Shown here piece by piece: positions 6,915 to 15,405 of a stretch of 24,311 nucleotides of DNA. The DNA is from an uncultured Oscillospiraceae bacterium (GTDB taxonomy: Bacteria > Bacillota > Clostridia > Oscillospirales > Oscillospiraceae), in NCBI GenBank assembly GCA_910587785.1, contig CAJUOA010000044.1:1-24311 (forward strand), read 5' to 3'. The notes beneath the pieces were generated by a model that was not told where the DNA came from, searched no databases, and was given only the letters and a program-made list of their open reading frames with translations. The translations under genes and the position numbers were made by a program. Each line of letters begins with the position of its first letter. The first letter of the stretch is position 1.

Positions 6915-8003
6915 CTACATCTCCCGGCCCTCCAGGGCGGCGAGGCCGAACTTCACCGCCCAGAGGATATCCTCCTTCTCCTCCTCCCCGGCGGCGTCGT
7001 AGCGCTCCTTGAGGGCCTGGAGGAACATGCCCCGCAGGCTGTCCTCCCCGGCGCGGGACCACACGTCCTCCGCCGTGCGGGTCTGGTCCCGGAGCTCCAG
7101 GCTCCGGCACCGGCCCTTGAGGGCCTTCTCCAGCGCCGTAAGGTCCACCCCCGGGGCCTCCGCCTCGCCGGTGAGGGTGAGGCGGCAGAAGTCCCGCTCC
7201 GCCGTCTCCGGCAGGGCGGCCTCCAGGGCGGCGAGGGGCTCCCGGCCCGTCACGTCCACCTGCAGGATGTGGTAGCGGCTCCCCTCCAGGGGCACGAAGC
7301 GCAATTCCACGCCGCTGGGGTCCACCCAGCCCGCCAGGACCCCCTTCTCCCCCAGCTCGTCGAATCCCCGGCCCTGGACGCATCCGGGGTAGGCCCAGAA
7401 GGTCCCCCCCGCCCGCTGGACGCCGCCGAACTGGTGGTAGTGGCCCAGGGCCGCGTAGCGCAGGCCGCTGGCGGCAAGCTGGGCCGCGGCGACGGGGCCG
7501 TACTGGCTGTCGGGCATCAAAGCGTCACCGTGGAGGCAGAGGAGGTGGGTCCGCCCGTCCGCCGGGGCCTGGAAGCCCTCCAGCACGGCGTCGGTGCGGT
7601 CGGGACCGGTGAAGGCCGCGCCGTAGACCACGCACCCCAGCTCCGGCACCTCCACCGCCTCCAGCTCCGGCCGGAGGAAGATGTGGACGTTGTCCGGCCA
7701 ATCCTCGGTGACGTAGGGACTGTTTTTGACGGCGGGGTCGTGGTTGCCGGGGGCGATGAACACCGGACACCCCATCCGCGCCAATGCCAGGCGCAGGCGT
7801 CCCAGGGTCTCCGGATAGACCCGCCCGCCGTCAAAGAGGTCCCCGGAGAGGAGGACCAGCTCCGTGCCCTCCCGCTCGGCGAGGTCCGCAAGCTGGTCCA
7901 TCAGCACCCGGCCCTCCTGCCGCCGCGCCTTGGCCTCCTTCGCCGGGAGGCTGGAAAAGGCGCTGTCTAAGTGGAAATCCGCGCCGTGGATGATCTTCGG
8001 CAT
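6915..8003 (-). CDS. SbcD/Mre11-like DNA repair exonuclease (YhaO family)
   Basis: 362-residue calcineurin-type metallophosphoesterase, probably a manganese-dependent DNA nuclease. All metal-site motifs are visible in order: ADFHLDSAF, SGDLFDGG, PGNHDPA, LCLHGD and GHYHQF. The C-terminal ~130 residues form a capping region followed by a helical tail (EEEKEDILWAVKFGLAALEGREM). The start at 8003 (MPKIIHGADFHLD) follows AAAGGGGGG. An in-frame start at 8060 would lie close to a degenerate repeat and has no ribosome site. In relatives the gene is often next to a large AAA/SMC-like ATPase (YhaN); none is present here. Downstream is ansA. Confidence 0.88.
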   Translation of the reverse strand: MPKIIHGADFHLDSAFSSLPAKEAKARRQEGRVLMDQLADLAEREGTELVLLSGDLFDGGRVYPETLGRLRLALARMGCPVFIAPGNHDPAVKNSPYVTEDWPDNVHIFLRPELEAVEVPELGCVVYGAAFTGPDRTDAVLEGFQAPADGRTHLLCLHGDALMPDSQYGPVAAAQLAASGLRYAALGHYHQFGGVQRAGGTFWAYPGCVQGRGFDELGEKGVLAGWVDPSGVELRFVPLEGSRYHILQVDVTGREPLAALEAALPETAERDFCRLTLTGEAEAPGVDLTALEKALKGRCRSLELRDQTRTAEDVWSRAGEDSLRGMFLQALKERYDAAGEEEKEDILWAVKFGLAALEGREM

Positions 8004-8043
8004 CGAATACCCCCCTTTGTCTGGTATATCGCACAATGTTTTC

Positions 8044-8100
8044 GCAGGGGCAGATGACATCCGCCCGCTCTATTGATGCTCTCCGCGTTGAGCGGGCCCA
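8044..8100. repeat. Degenerate copy of the palindromic repeat
   Basis: GCAGGGGCAGATGACATCCG (8044-8063) matches the left half of the 76-bp repeat with substitutions, and a GCGGGCCC segment near 8092 resembles the right side. It lies 31 bp downstream of the ymdB stop. Confidence 0.55.
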
Positions 8101-8131
8101 CAGTCCTGTCAGCAGACGGCTCTGTCCGCTC

Positions 8132-8908
8132 TCACCGGACATCCACCCGCTCCACCGCCACGCAGAGCCCGGTGGCGCTGTCCAGGGAGAACACCGCGCC
8201 CTGCAATTTGCACGCCCCCTCCGCAGTCTGGTAGCGGCCCGGAAGGCCCCCCAGAAACGTCTCCACGCTCTGCTCCGGCCGCACGCCCAGGACGCTCCGC
8301 ACGGGCCCCGTCATGCCCAGGTCGGTGATATACCCCGTGCCCTTGGGGAAGACCTCCTCATCGGCGGTGGGGACGTGGGTGTGGGTGCCCCAGAGGGCCG
8401 AGACCCGCCCGTCCAAGTAGTAGGCCATGGCCAATTTCTCGCTGGTGGCCTCCGCGTGGAAGTCCACCAGGGTGAAAAGGGGCCGCTCCCCCCCCCGCAG
8501 GAGGCGGTCGGCGGTGGTGAAGGGGTTGTCCGCGTGGAAGTCCAGGCCGCACCGCCCGATAAGGTTCATGACCCCGACGCGGATATGCCCGCAGTCGAAG
8601 ACCCCCCAGCCCCGGCCCGGAGCCCTGCTGGTGTAGTTGGCCGGGCGCAGGAGATAGGGGTCGTCCTCCAGGCGGGGGACGATCTGGGCCTTGGCGAAGG
8701 CGTGGTTGCCCAGGGTGACAACGTCCGCCCCCGCCGCGTAGAGGGCGTCCACATGGGCGGGGGTCAGGCCGGTTCCGGCGGCGTTCTCGCCGTTGACCAC
8801 GGCAAAGTGGATGCCGCGGAATTGCTTCAGGGGCCGCAGGTTCCGGGCGAGGTGGTCCAGGCCGGACTCCCCCACCACGTCCCCCACAGCCAAAATATGA
8901 TAGATCAC
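8132..8908 (-). CDS. ymdB: YmdB-family metallophosphoesterase
   Basis: 258 residues, the usual size of the TIGR00282/YmdB family, whose Bacillus member is a cyclic-nucleotide phosphodiesterase affecting sporulation and biofilm gene expression. Motifs seen: GDVVGESG near the N-terminus, VVNGENAA, TLGNHAF, LVDFHAEATSEK and GTHTHVPTADE. The start codon is GTG at 8908, after GGAGGAGA, and overlaps the upstream stop by four bases (GTGA), so translation is probably coupled to the CrtO-like gene. The exact substrate in this organism is not shown by the sequence. Confidence 0.92.
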   Translation of the reverse strand: MIYHILAVGDVVGESGLDHLARNLRPLKQFRGIHFAVVNGENAAGTGLTPAHVDALYAAGADVVTLGNHAFAKAQIVPRLEDDPYLLRPANYTSRAPGRGWGVFDCGHIRVGVMNLIGRCGLDFHADNPFTTADRLLRGGERPLFTLVDFHAEATSEKLAMAYYLDGRVSALWGTHTHVPTADEEVFPKGTGYITDLGMTGPVRSVLGVRPEQSVETFLGGLPGRYQTAEGACKLQGAVFSLDSATGLCVAVERVDVR

Positions 8909-9486
8909 AGCCGGTCTCCTCCTCTGCGGTCCCGGATGCGCATGAGCCGGGGCCGGTTATATCGCTGGATGGCCGCGAAGGCCAGGTCGATGCCCGCCGC
9001 CAGGATGGCGGTGAGCAGGAATACGGGGAACGCTCCGAAAGGCACGGCCAGGAGCAGGGTCGTGAAGGCCAGGGCCGCGCACAGCTCATGGACCGCCTCG
9101 GAGTGGCACATGTTGCTGATGACTTCTTCGATGGAGTGCTCCTTCAGGGAGAACTCCCGGGGGTCGTAGGTCAGGGCGGACTTCTTCCACGCCTTCACCC
9201 TCAGGAACCGGTACAGGGGGGCCTCCCATGCCTTGGGGCGGAACCACCAGCTGTCCGCCCGGTACTGCCTGCGGCAGGCGAGGGCCAAAATCACCGGGGC
9301 GAGGAAGTGGAGGGCCATGTGGCAGGCCACAGCGCCCCCCGTGACCGCCGCCGCCCGGGCCCAGGACCAGCCGCAGCGGCGGTAGAGCAGGGCGAAGGCG
9401 ATGCAGGCAGCCGATCCCGCCGCGAAGGCGTACTGCATCCCCCGGCGGACCGGGGTATTAGCGGTGCGGTAGGAATTTGAGGACAT
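8905..9486 (-). CDS. Membrane protein resembling the CrtO-like family
   Basis: 193 residues with three or four hydrophobic segments (about 20-38, 44-65, 140-160 and 162-180). The segment VKAWKKSALTYDPREFSL, followed by SNMCHSEAVHELCAALAF, resembles the K-W-K-x-x-x-P and AE-x-x-H blocks of the glycosyl-diaponeurosporenoate acyltransferase (CrtO) like family. That family is common as an orphan in Clostridia without carotenoid genes, so the real substrate is unknown. The start at 9486 is set by AGGAGGTG directly upstream; this ribosome site abuts the end of a 76-bp repeat (9499-9574). Its stop overlaps the start of ymdB, which indicates a two-gene unit. Confidence 0.7.
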   Translation of the reverse strand: MSSNSYRTANTPVRRGMQYAFAAGSAACIAFALLYRRCGWSWARAAAVTGGAVACHMALHFLAPVILALACRRQYRADSWWFRPKAWEAPLYRFLRVKAWKKSALTYDPREFSLKEHSIEEVISNMCHSEAVHELCAALAFTTLLLAVPFGAFPVFLLTAILAAGIDLAFAAIQRYNRPRLMRIRDRRGGDRL

Positions 9487-9498
9487 GGGCACCTCCTC

Positions 9499-9574
9499 GT
9501 AGGGGCGGATATCCTCCGCCCGCACGTTAATGCGGCGAGGTACAGCGGGTCGGGCGGATGCTATCCGCCCCTAC
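9499..9574. repeat. 76-bp palindromic repeat, full length
   Basis: Begins GTAGGGGCGGATATC and ends GATGCTATCCGCCCCTAC. It contains two internal GGGCGGAT...CCGCCC palindromes whose starts are 49 bp apart. It fills nearly all of the gap between dpaL and the next gene and contains the dpaL stop codon (TAG, 9573-9571). Confidence 0.9.
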
Positions 9575-10824
9575 GGATGGCGCGGACCGGGAACGGTCCC
9601 GCGCATCCCGTAGGCCCCGTCGTAAACGACGTCATAGAACCCGTCCGGGTCCGTATTCCCCTCGGTGTTGAAAAGGAGGATGACGGAATCCCCGTCCAGC
9701 CCCAGCTTCTCCCGGAAAGGCGCGAGGCTCTCCTTGCTGGTCAAAAGGGACAGCAGCCCGGCGGTGACCGCGCCGGATTCCCCGGAGGTGATGGGCTGGT
9801 CCCCGGGCATCGGGGCGGCCAGCACCCGCATTCCCCGGGCCGCTACGCTGTCGGGACAGGCAAAGTAGAAATCCGCGTGGTCCCGGAGGATCGGCCAGGT
9901 GATCTGACAGGGCTCGCCGCAGTTGAGGCCCGCCATGATGGTCTCCCCGCTGCCCGAGGCCGGGTGGGGCAGGCCGTCGTTCTGGAGGGCGGATTCAAAA
10001 ATACACGCCACCTGGTCCGGCTCCACGATGGAGACGCAGGGGAGCGCGTCCTGATAGATACATTTCAGTGACCCCAGGACGCCGCCGGCCATTGCCCCCA
10101 CCCCCGCCTGCAAAAATACGTGGGTGGGCCGGGAATACCCCATCTTCTGCATCTGCCGGACGGCCTCGTAGACCATGGTGGTATAGCCCTGGATGATCCA
10201 CTTCGGCACCTCCTCATAGCCGGGCCAGGAGGTGTCCTGGATCAGGAACCAGCCGTTCTCCTCCGCCATTTTGGCGGCGTGGCGCACGGCATCGTCGTAG
10301 CTCATATCCGTGATGGTGACCTCGGCCCTGCCGGCGTCCCGGATGGCCTGGGCCCGGGCGGGGACGGAGCCCTTGGGCATATAGATGTGGGCCTCGCAGC
10401 CCAGCATCCCCGCCGCCCAGGAGATCCCCCGGCCGTGGTTGCCGTCGGTGGCGGAGACGAAGACCATGTTGGAGACCACCCGCTGGATCTCCGGCTCCTG
10501 CAGCCAATCCATGGTGATGACCCGGTAGTCCAGCCCCAGGTGCTTGCAGATCACCCGCACCAGGGCAAAGAGCCCGCCCAGGGCCTTGAAGGCGTTCAGG
10601 CCGAAGCGCTGGGACTCGTCCTTGACCAGGATGGAGCGCACGCCGCTGCGCCGCGCCAAGGCGGAGAGCTCCACCAGGGGCGTGGCCGCGTAGTCGTCCA
10701 GGGACATGTGGAGGTGGCGGACAGGCTCGGTCTCCCGCTTTGAGAGAAAGCTCGGGGTGAAGCCGCTGGTGGTGTGGGGATTTGCGATCATCTGTATCCC
10801 GCTGTACTGTTCAATGTTAAGCAT
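9571..10824 (-). CDS. dpaL: Diaminopropionate ammonia-lyase
   Basis: 417-residue PLP enzyme that converts 2,3-diaminopropionate to pyruvate and two ammonia. It belongs to fold type II; the PLP lysine is Lys80 in RFGLNAFKALGG. Other blocks are FVSATDGNHGRGISWAA, HIYMPKGS, SWPGYEEVPKWIIQGY, FLQAGVGAMAGGVLG and the glycine loop SGSGETIMAGLNCGEP. The start at 10824 has AGGAGG eight bases upstream; upstream residues in the same open frame belong to the opposite reading of the chromate transporter gene. The stop codon lies in the 76-bp repeat. A neighbouring chromate transporter is upstream by 61 bp. A threonine dehydratase is less likely given the GYEEVP block and length. Confidence 0.92.
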   Translation of the reverse strand: MLNIEQYSGIQMIANPHTTSGFTPSFLSKRETEPVRHLHMSLDDYAATPLVELSALARRSGVRSILVKDESQRFGLNAFKALGGLFALVRVICKHLGLDYRVITMDWLQEPEIQRVVSNMVFVSATDGNHGRGISWAAGMLGCEAHIYMPKGSVPARAQAIRDAGRAEVTITDMSYDDAVRHAAKMAEENGWFLIQDTSWPGYEEVPKWIIQGYTTMVYEAVRQMQKMGYSRPTHVFLQAGVGAMAGGVLGSLKCIYQDALPCVSIVEPDQVACIFESALQNDGLPHPASGSGETIMAGLNCGEPCQITWPILRDHADFYFACPDSVAARGMRVLAAPMPGDQPITSGESGAVTAGLLSLLTSKESLAPFREKLGLDGDSVILLFNTEGNTDPDGFYDVVYDGAYGMRGTVPGPRHP

Positions 10825-10885
10825 TCGGTGCGCCTCCTGAGCTGCGTTGTTTTCATTTGTTGAAATGGAACTGTACGTCAGCCCC

Positions 10886-11476
10886 TCACATCCCAAAGAC
10901 GATGCCCGCCGCCGCCGAGGCGAGGATAAAGAGGATGGGGTGGAGCTTCTTTGTCTGCTTGACCTTGTTGGTGAGGACCCACAGCACAACGGCCAAAGCC
11001 CAGCCCTTCCAGTTGACGATCTCCGGGGAGAGAAAGCCCTCGAAGAAGAACAGGTTGGAGACCACCACCGACAGCCCCGCCGCCGCAATGAGCCCCGTGG
11101 AGGCGGGGCGCAGGCCGTAGAAAGCGCTGTCCACCAGCTTGTTGTCCCGGAAGCTGTTGAGGAAGGAGGCGATGACGAGGATGATGAGGATGGAGGGCGT
11201 CACCAGGCCGATGGTGGCCACCGCCGCACCCAGCACCGCGAAGAGGGGCCCTCCCATGTTGGAGCCGGTGACGAAGCCCACGTAGGTGGCCATGTTAACC
11301 CCGATGGGGCCGGGGGTGGATTCGCCCACGGCGATCATGTTGGCCACGTCGTTGCGGGTGAACCAGCCGGTGGCGTCGGCCATGTTGTAGAGAAAGGGGA
11401 TGGTGGCCATGCCCCCGCCGACAGCGAAGAGGCCGGTCTTGAAAAACTCCCAGAAGAGCCGCAGGTACAACATCAT
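10886..11476 (-). CDS. Chromate transporter, CHR-domain half protein (second)
   Basis: 196-residue membrane protein of the short-chain CHR family. It has FKTGLFAVGGGMATIPFL and the hallmark STPGPIGVNMATYVGF, with about six hydrophobic segments. Short-chain CHR proteins work as pairs; the partner lies immediately upstream and the start ATG at 11476 overlaps its stop by four bases (ATGA). Family members export chromate or move related oxyanions such as sulfate; many gut bacteria carry them with unknown substrate. An in-frame ATG at 11473 is an alternative start. Confidence 0.9.
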   Translation of the reverse strand: MMLYLRLFWEFFKTGLFAVGGGMATIPFLYNMADATGWFTRNDVANMIAVGESTPGPIGVNMATYVGFVTGSNMGGPLFAVLGAAVATIGLVTPSILIILVIASFLNSFRDNKLVDSAFYGLRPASTGLIAAAGLSVVVSNLFFFEGFLSPEIVNWKGWALAVVLWVLTNKVKQTKKLHPILFILASAAAGIVFGM

Positions 11477-12012
11477 TTCCCCACCCCCAGACTCCTGAGC
11501 ACGATGCCCGCCGCGCCCGCGGCGACCACGAAGACCACCGGGCTCAGGGGCGTGAAGTAGCTCCCCAGGGCCACAGCGGCGAAGAGAATGGCTGTCGGCA
11601 CGTCGATGACCGCCTTTTTCAGAAGCTTCACCACGGCGTTGAGGATCAGGATGCACACGCACACCCGGATGCCGCCGAAGGCGTGGCTGACCCAGGCGAG
11701 GTGGGAGAAGGCGGTGATCACCCCCGCAAGCAGAGAGATGATGACAAGGGACGGGAACACCACCCCCAGGGTGGCCAAAATGCCGCCGGGGACGCCCTTG
11801 TTCTTCTGTCCGATGAAGGTGGCGGTGTTCACGGCGATGACGCCGGGGGTACACTGCCCGATGGCGAAGTAGTCCATAAGCTCCTCCTCGGTGGCCCAGC
11901 CCTTGTTGTCCACCACCTCCCGCTGGAGGATGGGGAGCATGGCATAGCCCCCGCCGAAGGTCATCACACCCACCTTCGCAAAGGTGAGGAAGAGGTCCGC
12001 GTAGATGTTCAT
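11473..12012 (-). CDS. Chromate transporter, CHR-domain half protein (first)
   Basis: 179 residues from the start at 12012 (MNIYADLF), preceded by AAAAAAGGAG at a rather long spacing. A start at 12057 would add 15 polar residues but shows no ribosome site. It has the CHR hallmarks FAKVGVMTFGGGYAMLP and QCTPGVIAVNTATFIG, and hydrophobic segments through to the C-terminus. Together with the overlapping downstream gene it forms a heterodimer-type CHR transporter. The two halves are homologous, not a broken single gene: each has its own complete N-terminal motif and start. Confidence 0.9.
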   Translation of the reverse strand: MNIYADLFLTFAKVGVMTFGGGYAMLPILQREVVDNKGWATEEELMDYFAIGQCTPGVIAVNTATFIGQKNKGVPGGILATLGVVFPSLVIISLLAGVITAFSHLAWVSHAFGGIRVCVCILILNAVVKLLKKAVIDVPTAILFAAVALGSYFTPLSPVVFVVAAGAAGIVLRSLGVGK

Positions 12013-12069
12013 GGGGTTGGTCTCTCTCCTTTTTTCGTTGTTGGATGGTTCTTTCATAGATGAATCCGT

Positions 12070-12098
12070 AGGTCCGGTGCGGAACGCCGGCCCCTACA
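12070..12098. repeat. Variant repeat copy at the birA 3' end
   Basis: GTAGGTCCGG and CCGGCCCCTAC form imperfect inverted arms sharing the GTAGGGG-type ends of the family but not its GGAT centre. The birA stop (TAG, 12096-12094) lies in its right end. Confidence 0.5.
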
Positions 12099-13083
12099 CA
12101 TACCCGTACAGCCCCCGCACCGACACCTCGCCGGTGCGCACGGTCTGCCGGGAGCCGTCCGGGAGGCGCACCGTGAGGCCGAACTGTTCGTCGATATCCT
12201 CCGCCACCGCCTCCGTTTGCCCCTCCGTCCAGAGCAGGCGCACGGGTTTGCCCAGGTTCACGCACTGCCGCCGGTACGCCTCCACCCAAGCGGTGACATC
12301 TCCCCCCAGGGCGTCCGCGAGGACGAAGAGCTCCTCCGCCATGGCCGCCGCGAGGGCCGCACGGCTCACTGGGAAGCCCTCCTGGACCAGGGACGTGGCC
12401 ATCCGGGAGACCTCGGGGCCGAAGTCCTCCGGGGTGTGGCTGACGTTGACCCCCGCGCCGATGACCAGGGACTCCGCCCGGCCCGTCTCCCCCTCCAGGG
12501 CGATCTCGGTGAGGATGCCGCAGAGCTTCCTGCCGTTCAAGACCAGGTCGTTGGTCCACTTGATGAGGGGCCGGACCCCGGCGGTGCGCTCCACGGCCCG
12601 GCTGACCGCCACCGCCGCCATGCCCGTGGCGGAGAGCAGGGCCTCCGCAGGGACCCGGGGCCGCAGGAGCACGCTCAGATACACCCCCCGTCCCGCCGGG
12701 GACTGGAAGGTGCGCCCCACCCGCCCCCGCCCGGCGGTCTGGGCGGAGGCTGCGGCCACGGTCCGGTCGGGCGCGCCCAGGAGGGCCTCCCGCTTGAGGT
12801 AGGAGTTGGTGGAGTCCACCGTCTCCAGGCACCGGAGGTCCCCGCAGACGGTCCCAGGGCGGAAACAGCGGCGCACCGCCTCCTCTGTCAGAAGGTCCGC
12901 CGGGGCGGTCAGGCGGTAGCCCAGGCCCGTGCGGGCCTCGATGACATGGCCCTCCCGGCGCAGGGCCTCGATGGCCTTCCACACCGCCGCGCGGCTCACC
13001 CCTAACTGGGCGCTGACCGCCTCACCGGAGAGGAATTCCCCGGGATGTTCGTTTAAGAGCGCATAGACCCGTTCCCGGCTCAC
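12094..13083 (-). CDS. birA: Biotin--[acetyl-CoA-carboxylase] ligase / biotin repressor
   Basis: 329-residue bifunctional BirA. Residues 1-60 are a winged helix-turn-helix (SGEAVSAQLGVSRAAVWKAIEALRREG). The central ligase domain has the biotinyl-AMP loop GRGRVGRTFQSPAG, then LIKWTNDL with the catalytic lysine, and GRKLCGILTEI. The C-terminal ~50 residues form the SH3-like domain. It attaches biotin to carboxylases or decarboxylases and may repress biotin genes, though no biotin genes are in the window. Start codon GTG at 13083 after AAGGAGG. It has its own promoter 30 bp upstream. Confidence 0.95.
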   Translation of the reverse strand: MSRERVYALLNEHPGEFLSGEAVSAQLGVSRAAVWKAIEALRREGHVIEARTGLGYRLTAPADLLTEEAVRRCFRPGTVCGDLRCLETVDSTNSYLKREALLGAPDRTVAAASAQTAGRGRVGRTFQSPAGRGVYLSVLLRPRVPAEALLSATGMAAVAVSRAVERTAGVRPLIKWTNDLVLNGRKLCGILTEIALEGETGRAESLVIGAGVNVSHTPEDFGPEVSRMATSLVQEGFPVSRAALAAAMAEELFVLADALGGDVTAWVEAYRRQCVNLGKPVRLLWTEGQTEAVAEDIDEQFGLTVRLPDGSRQTVRTGEVSVRGLYGYV

Positions 13084-13114
13084 GGCGGCTCCCTCCTTTC
13101 GTTATCATGGGGAC

Positions 13115-13143
13115 AGTATATCACATTTGCGGGGGTTTGTAAA
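13115..13143 (-). promoter_or_regulatory. Promoter of birA
   Basis: On the minus strand TTTACA (13143-13138), 17 bp, then TATACT (13120-13115) with an extended -10 TG (TGATATACT). Confidence 0.8.
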
Positions 13144-13189
13144 TGACTATGGATGTCAACGGGATTTCCCCGATAGACGATAAATCCGT

Positions 13190-13205
13190 GCAGGGGCGGA
13201 TATCA
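13190..13205. repeat. Half copy of the palindromic repeat at the yhaM 3' end
   Basis: GCAGGGGCGGATATCA matches the first 16 bp of the 76-bp copy at 15406. The yhaM stop TGA (13205-13203) is formed by its edge. Confidence 0.7.
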
Positions 13206-14150
13206 AAAATGCCTATAGACCTTCTTATCCAGCGCAAAGATCCGCTTGGTGAACTGCCCGGGCTCCACCTCCTCAAAGGCCTCCCGGTAGATCTCCATAC
13301 GGCTGTCCATGAGGTCGATGAGGTTTAGCATCTCCGCCTCCGCGCACATAGGCCGCACCGCCGCGCCGAACTCCGGCTCCCCGTGGTGGCTGAGGAGCAG
13401 GTGCTGGAGCAGGACGCTCTTCTCCTCCGGCACGCCCAGCTCCCTGGCGGCCTCCGCCGCCGCACGGGCCCCCATCACCAGGTGCCCCAGGAGCTGGCCG
13501 TTCACCGAGTAGTCCGTCACCAGCCCCAGGGAGGAGGTGACGAACTCCTCGCACTTGGCAAAATCGTGGAGCAGGGTCCCGGCGATCAGCAGGTCCTCGT
13601 CCACCACGTCCCGGTACAAATCCCCCAGCCCCTGGGCGCACCGGACCATGTTCACCGTGTGCATGAGAAGCCCGTGGAGGAAGCTGTGGTGCATACTCTT
13701 CGCCGCCGGGATGGTGCGAAAGCGCTCCCCGTACTGCTCCATCATCCTCCGGCACACGGCCTGGTAGTCGCTGTCCCGCAGGTCGTCCACCGCCGCCTGC
13801 AGCTCCGCCCAGGCGTCCGCGGGGTCGATGGGCGCGGCGGGGACCAGGTCCGCGAGGTCAAACTTGTCCCCCTCCTGGACCGTGCGGATGCGGGCGATAA
13901 TGAACTGGGCCGCGCCTCGAAACTCCGTCACCGCCCCCCGGACCTTCACCACCGTGCCCTCGTCGGCCTGCCCCACGGGGCCGCTGTAGTCCCACATCTT
14001 GGCCTCCACGGCGCCGGTGCGGTCGGCGAGGGTGGCGTTCAGAAAGGGCTTGCCGCTGTTGGAAGTCCGCTGCTGGGCGCTCTTGAGGACGTAGAAGCCC
14101 TCGATCTCATTGCCAATCTCCCAGTCCGCGATGGGTCTTTGATATTCCAT
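13203..14150 (-). CDS. yhaM: YhaM-family 3'-5' exoribonuclease (OB + HD domains)
   Basis: 315 residues, the usual length for YhaM. Residues ~12-95 form an OB-fold nucleic-acid binding domain (GFYVLKSAQQRTSNSGKPFL ... GTVVKVRGAVTEFRGAAQF). The HD phosphohydrolase domain follows: SMHHSFLHGLLMHTVNM, LLIAGTLLHDFAKCEEF and LLSHHGEPEFG carry the metal-binding His/Asp residues. The end FALDKKVYRHF is typical of the family. It degrades RNA or DNA from the 3' end in the cytoplasm. The start at 14150 follows AGGAGAG. The stop codon falls in a partial repeat copy. Confidence 0.92.
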   Translation of the reverse strand: MEYQRPIADWEIGNEIEGFYVLKSAQQRTSNSGKPFLNATLADRTGAVEAKMWDYSGPVGQADEGTVVKVRGAVTEFRGAAQFIIARIRTVQEGDKFDLADLVPAAPIDPADAWAELQAAVDDLRDSDYQAVCRRMMEQYGERFRTIPAAKSMHHSFLHGLLMHTVNMVRCAQGLGDLYRDVVDEDLLIAGTLLHDFAKCEEFVTSSLGLVTDYSVNGQLLGHLVMGARAAAEAARELGVPEEKSVLLQHLLLSHHGEPEFGAAVRPMCAEAEMLNLIDLMDSRMEIYREAFEEVEPGQFTKRIFALDKKVYRHF

Positions 14151-14248
14151 AGAATCTCTCCTGTCTTCATTGTTATCCCGTACAGCATACACGATTTGCG
14201 GGGAAAAGGGAAGCGGGGGAAGCAAATTTTTTACAGCAGGCCCAGCTC

Positions 14249-14286
14249 TAAAAGATCGTCCGCCGGGACCAGGCCGGTCCCGGCGG
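14249..14286 (-). terminator. Hairpin terminator after ilvE
   Basis: Perfect 11-bp arms CCGCCGGGACC (14260-14270 on the plus strand) and GGTCCCGGCGG (14276-14286), 5-nt loop, 8 bp after the ilvE stop. On the minus strand it is followed by a short CTTTT; this is a weak U tract. Confidence 0.65.
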
Positions 14287-14293
14287 AGGAAAG

Positions 14294-15370
14294 TCAGATC
14301 TGCACGATCCACCCCATATCGTCGGCCACGGCCCCGGTCTGCATCCCGTAGACCTGGTCGTAGAGCCGCTGGGAGACAGGGCCCACGTCCCCGCCGCTCA
14401 CGACGATATCCGCGCCCTTGTAGCGCAGGTACCCGATGGGGGAGATGACGCAGGCGGTGCCGGTGGCCCAGGCCTCCTTGAGGGAGCCGTCCCTGCTCGC
14501 GGCGGCGATGTCCTCGATGGCCAGACGCCGCTCGGAGACCTTGTACCCCCACTTCCTCAGCAGGGTGATGACGCTGTCTCTCGTGACGCCCGGCAGGATG
14601 GACCCGCCCAGGGGCGCGGTGATGATCTCGTCGCCGATCATGAAGAATGCGTTGGAGGTGCCCACCTCCTCCACGTACTTGTGCTCAAAGGCGTCCAGCC
14701 AGAGGACCTCCTTACAGCCGTTCTCCAGGGCCTTCTTGGTGGCCCGCATACCGCCAGCGTAGTTGCCGCCGACCTTGGCAAAGCCGGTTCCCCCTACGGC
14801 GGCGCGGATGTACTCGTCCTCCACGTAGATATGGCTCCCGGTCAAACCGCCCCGGTTGATATCATAATACGCCCCCACGGCGCAGAGGATGATGATGAAA
14901 TGGTAGTGCTCCGCGGGCTCCACGGAGAAGCTCACCTCGTCGGAGATGATGTAGGGCCGGATATAGAGGGCGGTGCCGGGGGCGGTGGGGATCCAGTCCT
15001 CGTCGGTCTTGACGATGGCCTTCACCGCGTCCAGGAAGAGCGCCTCGTCCATGGGCGGGATGCACATGCGCTCGTTGGTGCGGTTGAGGCGCTTGGCGTT
15101 CATGTCCGGACGGAAGAGATTGATCTTTCCGGCCGGGGTGCGGTAGGCCTTCATGCCCTCGAACATCATCTGGGCGTAGTGGAGCACGCAGGAGGCCGGG
15201 TCCAGGCTGATGGGGCCGTAGGGGACGATGCGTCCGTCATGCCACCCCTGCCCCGCGTCGTAGTCCATGATGAGCATGTGGTCGGTGAAGTACTTGCCAA
15301 AGCCCAGGTTGCTCTGGTCGGGCTTGGGCTTGGGAGTCTGGGTGCGCGTTACGGGGAATTGATTTGCCAT
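14294..15370 (-). CDS. ilvE: Branched-chain amino acid aminotransferase
   Basis: 358-residue fold type IV PLP aminotransferase, group II size, that interconverts Leu/Ile/Val and their 2-oxo acids. Family blocks: MLIMDYDAGQGWHDGRIVPYG, SCVLHYAQMMFEGMKAY, FRPDMNAKRLN, and the PLP lysine Lys199 in GTGFAKVGGNYAGG. The C-terminal half has EVGTSNAFFMIGDEIITAPL and TACVISPIG. The start at 15370 is supported by AAAGGTGG. A GTG four codons upstream is an alternative without a ribosome site. It follows the nitrilase gene after a 76-bp repeat. Confidence 0.95.
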   Translation of the reverse strand: MANQFPVTRTQTPKPKPDQSNLGFGKYFTDHMLIMDYDAGQGWHDGRIVPYGPISLDPASCVLHYAQMMFEGMKAYRTPAGKINLFRPDMNAKRLNRTNERMCIPPMDEALFLDAVKAIVKTDEDWIPTAPGTALYIRPYIISDEVSFSVEPAEHYHFIIILCAVGAYYDINRGGLTGSHIYVEDEYIRAAVGGTGFAKVGGNYAGGMRATKKALENGCKEVLWLDAFEHKYVEEVGTSNAFFMIGDEIITAPLGGSILPGVTRDSVITLLRKWGYKVSERRLAIEDIAAASRDGSLKEAWATGTACVISPIGYLRYKGADIVVSGGDVGPVSQRLYDQVYGMQTGAVADDMGWIVQI

Positions 15371-15405
15371 GGGAGATGCCACCTTTCGTTTGTTGAATGA
15401 GGTCC

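Noticed and set aside
6885..6917. Tenth repeat copy at the nuclease gene stop (GTAGGGCGC ... GGGCGATACAC)
   Set aside because: Only the first few bases fit the family and the arms do not match; too weak to list.
10886..12012. A single chromate transporter broken by a frameshift
   Set aside because: Each half has a complete CHR N-terminal motif, a start codon and a coupling overlap, as in known two-gene CHR transporters.
11477..12982. Long open frame covering birA and both chromate genes on the minus strand
   Set aside because: Only its last ~196 codons are real (the second chromate protein); the rest is Pro/Gly/Arg-rich shadow of birA and the first chromate gene.
14165..14200. Promoter of yhaM (TATGCT on the minus strand)
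   Set aside because: The -35 at 17 bp spacing is TTCCCT, a poor match; not convincing.
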